Under the pieces are notes generated by a model. That model was not told the origin of the DNA. It made no database searches and saw only the letters and a program-made list of their open reading frames with translations. 8,552 nucleotides of DNA from an uncultured bacterium. Its GTDB lineage: Bacteria; Planctomycetota; Phycisphaerae; Phycisphaerales; SM1A02. The DNA lies in assembly GCA_903861235.1 (NCBI GenBank), contig CAIOTP010000080.1:1-8552 (forward strand), given 5' to 3'. This document shows, piece after piece, positions 5,527-8,552 of this stretch. The translations under genes were made by a program, and so were the position numbers. The first letter of the stretch is position 1. Each line of letters opens with the position of its first letter.

Positions 5527-6948
5527 TCAGATCACCAGTTCCTGGCCGCGCTGCACCTGCCGCGGGACCGGGCGACCCTGCAGGTCGGCGGCCTCCATGG
5601 CGGCCAACGGGCCGATCTCGATGCGTGCGTCCACGCTGCCGTCGCCTCGGCGGGGCACCTGGGCGCCGGCGCGCTCGAGCCAGCCGCCATGGCGGTCGCT
5701 CTGGATGCGGTGGCTGCTGGCGGGGCTGTCCTCGCCCTCGGCGTTCTTGATGGGGGCGAACTCCTCCACCCGCTGCACCTGCATGGTCAGGCTCCGCTCC
5801 GCCAGCGCGAGCGCGTCGAAGATGAAGCACTCGAACTTGAACGCGTTGGGCTTGTCGGGATCGACCGTGCGGCCGGTCGCCTGGTCCACGTGCGGCACCT
5901 TCTTGTGGGCCCGATGCCAGGGCAGACTCACGCCCTGGCCCAGGGCCAGCTGTCGCGCGAAGGCCACGGAGAGCACATGCACCGCGATGTTGGCGGCACC
6001 GAAGGCGAGTTCGCCGTCCGCACCTCGACGCTCCGCCATGGACTTGGGCAGGTCGCTGTACTCGATCACCGTGGTTCGAGGCCCGCCGGCCGCCCGCACC
6101 TGGCAGAGCACGCCCACCTTCTCGGCCGCGTTCCGCTTGCCCACGCACTTGCTGCTCATCTGGCCGCTCGAGTTCGGGCTCTTCAGATGAGCGCCCAGGA
6201 AGACGGGATCCACGCAGCGGACCAGCGGGTTGTCCACCTGGAAGTAGCTGATCTGCTCGATGCCACGGTTCGCCATGTCCTGCAGGGCGCCGCTCCGGTC
6301 GAGCGCGCGGATGGCCCCGCCGTGGCCGTCCGGGTTGGTGGCCACCTCCTGCGGCGAGGCCAGCATGGCACGGCCGTCGGCGTCCACGCAGGGCACCAGA
6401 CCCTGCGGCAGGAAGAAGTGATCCTGGGCCTGCCGGCCGAACCAGTTGTTGTCCTTGAAGAAGGCCCGCGTGTCGGCGTCGTTGAGCGGGCTGGTCATGA
6501 TGTACCAGGGCAGGCGGCAGCCGAACCGGCGTTCGGTCGCCAGCAGCTGCTCGGCGAACACCCGGAAGAGCGGCTTGCCCGTGACCACGGTGGCGGGGTA
6601 GGTGCCCTTGGGTCCGCGCCACCCCAGCCGCGTGCCCTGGCCGCCGGCCACGGTGAACGCGGCCACGCGGCCTTCACGGATCAGCCGTTCGCCCTCCGTC
6701 CGGAAGGCGGCGGCATCCGTGCCCTCACGGGGGACCATGGGCACCGGCTCCAGCGTGTCCGGATCCGGTGCGGACATGGACTGCGTCTGGGCCAGCATGC
6801 CCGGCATCTCCTCCAGGGGCAGCGCCTCGATCTGGTCCAGCAGCGTGCGAAGGGCGGCAGGTCCGATCTGGTCCGCGAAGTGCAGCAGATGCTGCTGACC
6901 CAGTCCGGTCAGTCGCTGACGCGCGCGTTCAAGGCGTGGATCGGCCAT
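5527..6948 (-). CDS. UDPGP-family uridylyltransferase (UDP-GlcNAc pyrophosphorylase-like)
   Basis: The 473-residue product belongs to the UDPGP family, close in layout to eukaryotic UDP-N-acetylglucosamine pyrophosphorylases (UAP1/AGX). These enzymes join UTP and a sugar-1-phosphate to give a UDP-sugar and pyrophosphate. Visible motifs are AGGQGTRLG (101-109), PKGTYP (113-118), YIMTSPLNDADT (149-160), PDGHGG (206-211), VDNPLV (238-243), EKVGVLC (276-282), EYSDLP (296-301), PNAFKFECFIFD (367-378), EEFAPIKN (395-402) and DSP (407-409). The family is unlike the bacterial GlmU and GalU enzymes. The sugar may be GlcNAc-1-P, GalNAc-1-P or glucose-1-P; the resemblance favours the N-acetylhexosamines, but annotations of bacterial members often say glucose. 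The ATG lies 2 nt after the phoU stop, with no strong Shine-Dalgarno, suggesting coupled translation. The 3' end meets recJ across one base. Confidence 0.9.
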   Translation of the reverse strand: MADPRLERARQRLTGLGQQHLLHFADQIGPAALRTLLDQIEALPLEEMPGMLAQTQSMSAPDPDTLEPVPMVPREGTDAAAFRTEGERLIREGRVAAFTVAGGQGTRLGWRGPKGTYPATVVTGKPLFRVFAEQLLATERRFGCRLPWYIMTSPLNDADTRAFFKDNNWFGRQAQDHFFLPQGLVPCVDADGRAMLASPQEVATNPDGHGGAIRALDRSGALQDMANRGIEQISYFQVDNPLVRCVDPVFLGAHLKSPNSSGQMSSKCVGKRNAAEKVGVLCQVRAAGGPRTTVIEYSDLPKSMAERRGADGELAFGAANIAVHVLSVAFARQLALGQGVSLPWHRAHKKVPHVDQATGRTVDPDKPNAFKFECFIFDALALAERSLTMQVQRVEEFAPIKNAEGEDSPASSHRIQSDRHGGWLERAGAQVPRRGDGSVDARIEIGPLAAMEAADLQGRPVPRQVQRGQELVI

Positions 6949-6950
6949 GG

Positions 6951-7631
6951 TCAGCGGATGGGAGCTTCGGGCTCGCTCCAGCCCTCGGGCCGGTGCCGCA
7001 CGATCAGGCCTCGCTTGAGGTAGATGACCTGCTCGCAGATGTTGGTGGCGTGGTCGGCCACACGCTCCAGGGCCTTGGTGACCGCCAGCAGCCGGAACGC
7101 GAAGCCCACGCTGGCCTTGCTCCCGGCGACGGCGGCCTCGGTCTCGCGCAGGATCTGGGCCTTGAACTGGGCCACGGTGTCGTCGAAGAGCAGCACCTGA
7201 CGGGCCAGCTCGGGATCCTCCCGTTCCAGGCTGCGGGTGGCGTCGCGCAGCATGCCCAGCACGCTGTTGGCCATGACCCGGAACACGTCGGGGAGGCGCT
7301 CGGTGAAGCGATGTGGCTCGAGCACCTTCTCGGCGATCGTCACGCCGTCGTCGGCGATGCGCTCGAGTTCGTTGTTCACCTTCACGATGGTGAGCACGCT
7401 GCGGATGGCGTGCTCGTCGGTCTGGCCCATGGCCAGCAGGGGAACGCTGGCCCGTTCGATGGCCACGTCGGCGGCGTCGATGGCCTCGTCACCCTTCACC
7501 ACGCGGCGGGCCTTTTCCAGGTCGCCGTCGAAGCAGCACTCCACCGCCTGGGTGCACAGGTCGAGCACGCGACGGCCCTGGGCCACGATCTCCTGCTTCA
7601 GCAGCGACAGCCGCTCGTCGAAACCGGCCAT
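6951..7631 (-). CDS. phoU: PhoU-type phosphate signalling/transport regulator
   Basis: The 226-residue, all-helical product matches PhoU (E. coli PhoU has about 240). It has two three-helix bundles, each carrying the E-x-x-x-D metal-binding motif: NNELERIADDGVTIAE (86-101; E90, D94) and KALERVADHATNICEQVIYL (186-205; E189, D193). The second is the classical family signature. PhoU is a cytoplasmic protein that binds metal clusters, dampens PhoR signalling and restrains phosphate uptake through Pst or related transporters. No pst, phoB or phoR gene lies in the window. Instead it leads a two-gene unit with the uridylyltransferase. The ATG is at 7631-7629; an in-frame stop (TAG on the minus strand, complement of 7650-7652) rules out an upstream start. 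It diverges from pdxJ with at most 31 nt between starts, so its promoter must overlap the beginning of pdxJ. Confidence 0.94.
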   Translation of the reverse strand: MAGFDERLSLLKQEIVAQGRRVLDLCTQAVECCFDGDLEKARRVVKGDEAIDAADVAIERASVPLLAMGQTDEHAIRSVLTIVKVNNELERIADDGVTIAEKVLEPHRFTERLPDVFRVMANSVLGMLRDATRSLEREDPELARQVLLFDDTVAQFKAQILRETEAAVAGSKASVGFAFRLLAVTKALERVADHATNICEQVIYLKRGLIVRHRPEGWSEPEAPIR

Positions 7632-7662
7632 GGAGGAGCATGCTAGCCGCTACGCTGTGGGC

Positions 7663-8391
7663 GTGCCCCTGCTGAGCGTGAACGTCGACCATGTGGCCAC
7701 GGTGCGCCAGGCGCGTCGCGGCGTGCAACCGTGCGTGCTCGAGGCGGCGGCCCTTGCCGAGGCCGGCGGCGCCGACGGCATCACCGTGCACCTGCGCGAG
7801 GATCGCCGACACATCCAGGACGCCGATGTCCGGGCGCTGCGCCGGGCGGTCAGCACGCGCCTGAACTTCGAGATGGCCGCGACCGACGAGATGGTGGCCA
7901 TGGCCATCGAGGTGAAGCCCCACAGCGCCATGCTGGTGCCGGAGCGTCGGCAGGAGCTCACCACGGAGGGGGGACTCGACGTGGCCGGCGGCATGGCCCG
8001 GGTGCGCGAGGTCATTCGCCGTCTGGCCGGGATGGGTATTCCCGTGAGCGTGTTCATCGACGCCGACCCGCGGCAGGTCGAGGCCGCCAAGGCCGCCGGC
8101 GCCGGCATCTGCGAACTGCACACGGGGCCGTGGGCGCATGTCTTCGGCGGCGCGGGGCAGGGGGCCGAGCTTGACCGGCTCCTGAGGGCCGCGGCGATGG
8201 TGAAGGCCGCCGGCATGCAGCTGAACGCGGGCCATGCGCTCGACTGCCGCAACGTGGGCTCCGTGGCGGCGTTGCCCGGGCTGCACGAACTGCACATCGG
8301 CCACAGCATCGTGGGCCGCTCGATCATGGTGGGCATGCGCGAAGCCGTGCGCGAGATGAAGGCGGCCATGGCCGCAGGAGTTTCCCGATGA
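7663..8391 (+). CDS. pdxJ: Pyridoxine 5'-phosphate synthase PdxJ
   Basis: With the GTG at 7663 this is 242 residues, the usual PdxJ length. PdxJ condenses 3-amino-2-oxopropyl phosphate with 1-deoxyxylulose 5-phosphate to pyridoxine 5'-phosphate in the DXP-dependent B6 pathway. It is a cytoplasmic TIM barrel, usually octameric. Family motifs are all present: SVNVDHVATVRQAR (5-18, H10), VHLREDRRHI (42-51, H43, R45, E46, R48), LNFEMA (67-72, E70), LNAGHALD (187-194, H191) and HIGHSIVGR (211-219). The start is uncertain. GTG at 7657 adds two residues, and an in-frame ATG at 7630 adds 11 and overlaps the phoU start codon. None has a well-placed Shine-Dalgarno, since GGAGGAG at 7632-7638 is too far from either GTG. 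I prefer 7663 because homologues begin just before the LSVNVDH strand. The gene overlaps dapA by ATGA. Confidence 0.95.
   Translation: MPLLSVNVDHVATVRQARRGVQPCVLEAAALAEAGGADGITVHLREDRRHIQDADVRALRRAVSTRLNFEMAATDEMVAMAIEVKPHSAMLVPERRQELTTEGGLDVAGGMARVREVIRRLAGMGIPVSVFIDADPRQVEAAKAAGAGICELHTGPWAHVFGGAGQGAELDRLLRAAAMVKAAGMQLNAGHALDCRNVGSVAALPGLHELHIGHSIVGRSIMVGMREAVREMKAAMAAGVSR
8376..8380 (+). promoter_or_regulatory. Shine-Dalgarno for dapA, inside pdxJ
   Basis: AGGAG lies 7 nt before the ATG at 8388 and within the last codons of pdxJ. It supports the dapA start at the ATGA overlap and coupled translation of the two genes. Confidence 0.65.
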
Positions 8392-8552
8392 GTCGACCGT
8401 TCAAGCTCGAAGGCTGCTGGACCGCCATGACCTCGCCCTTCTCGGCGGATGGCCGGGTGCTGGACCTGAACCGCTGGGAGGCGCAGCTGAAGTTCCAGGC
8501 GCAGGGCGGCGTGCGAGGCGTGGTGCCCTGCGGCACCACCGGCGAGGCGCCC
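8388..8552 (+). CDS. dapA: 4-hydroxy-tetrahydrodipicolinate synthase DapA, N-terminal part
   Basis: Only the first 55 residues are in the window; the frame is open at the right edge. They match the start of DapA, the class I aldolase that condenses pyruvate with aspartate semialdehyde at the entry of the diaminopimelate/lysine pathway. The sequence shows GCWTAMTSPFSADG (9-22), the first strand and turn of the TIM barrel, and GVVPCGTTGE (44-53), whose GTTGE (T50, T51) is the pyruvate-carboxylate binding motif. The Schiff-base lysine and the catalytic tyrosine lie beyond the edge, so other members of the DapA/N-acetylneuraminate lyase superfamily cannot be excluded, though GTTGE favours DapA. 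The start overlaps the pdxJ stop as ATGA. The pairing with pdxJ probably reflects shared transcription rather than a direct pathway link. Confidence 0.87.
   Translation, partial: MSRPFKLEGCWTAMTSPFSADGRVLDLNRWEAQLKFQAQGGVRGVVPCGTTGEAP

Noticed and set aside
5689..7023. 444-codon plus-strand open frame opposite the uridylyltransferase
   Set aside because: The minus strand carries a complete UDPGP-family protein. This frame has no motif and skewed composition.

Overview
This window is a very GC-rich (roughly 70% by eye), densely packed piece of bacterial chromosome carrying mostly housekeeping genes. I see no mobile element, CRISPR array, prophage, rRNA or tRNA. Three things suggest a member of the Planctomycetota, perhaps Phycisphaerae-like: a eukaryote-like UDPGP-family uridylyltransferase, an exported PDZ protein with a degenerate HEAT-like segment, and loosely arranged housekeeping genes. 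This assignment is an inference from family resemblance and is not proven by the sequence.

Layout, left to right. (A) Plus strand, 1-3107: the Ala/Pro-rich tail of an unidentified protein, then a YicC/YloC-type endoribonuclease, a phosphotransferase of the APH/homoserine-kinase-like fold whose start overlaps the yicC end by 11 nt, and a secreted PDZ-domain protein that probably starts inside the kinase gene. These four look like one transcription unit. (B) Minus strand, 3111-3731: a short-LID adenylate kinase-type nucleoside monophosphate kinase, convergent with the PDZ gene across 3 nt. (C) Plus strand, 3807-5525: the single-strand-specific exonuclease RecJ, divergent from the kinase across a 75-nt gap that holds a perfect 12-bp palindrome. 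(D) Minus strand, 7631-5527: phoU followed after 2 nt by the UDPGP-family uridylyltransferase, convergent with recJ across a single base. (E) Plus strand, about 7663-8552: pdxJ (vitamin B6 synthesis) followed by the start of dapA (lysine/diaminopimelate synthesis) with an ATGA overlap. pdxJ and phoU diverge from almost the same point.

The genes serve RNA turnover (yicC), nucleotide balance (the NMP kinase), DNA repair (recJ), nucleotide-sugar supply (the uridylyltransferase), phosphate signalling (phoU), PLP synthesis (pdxJ) and lysine/cell-wall precursors (dapA). I find no convincing new multi-gene system. The least explained part is the APH-type kinase plus exported PDZ pair behind yicC, where many bacteria carry gmk. 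No gene-free stretch exceeds 75 nt.
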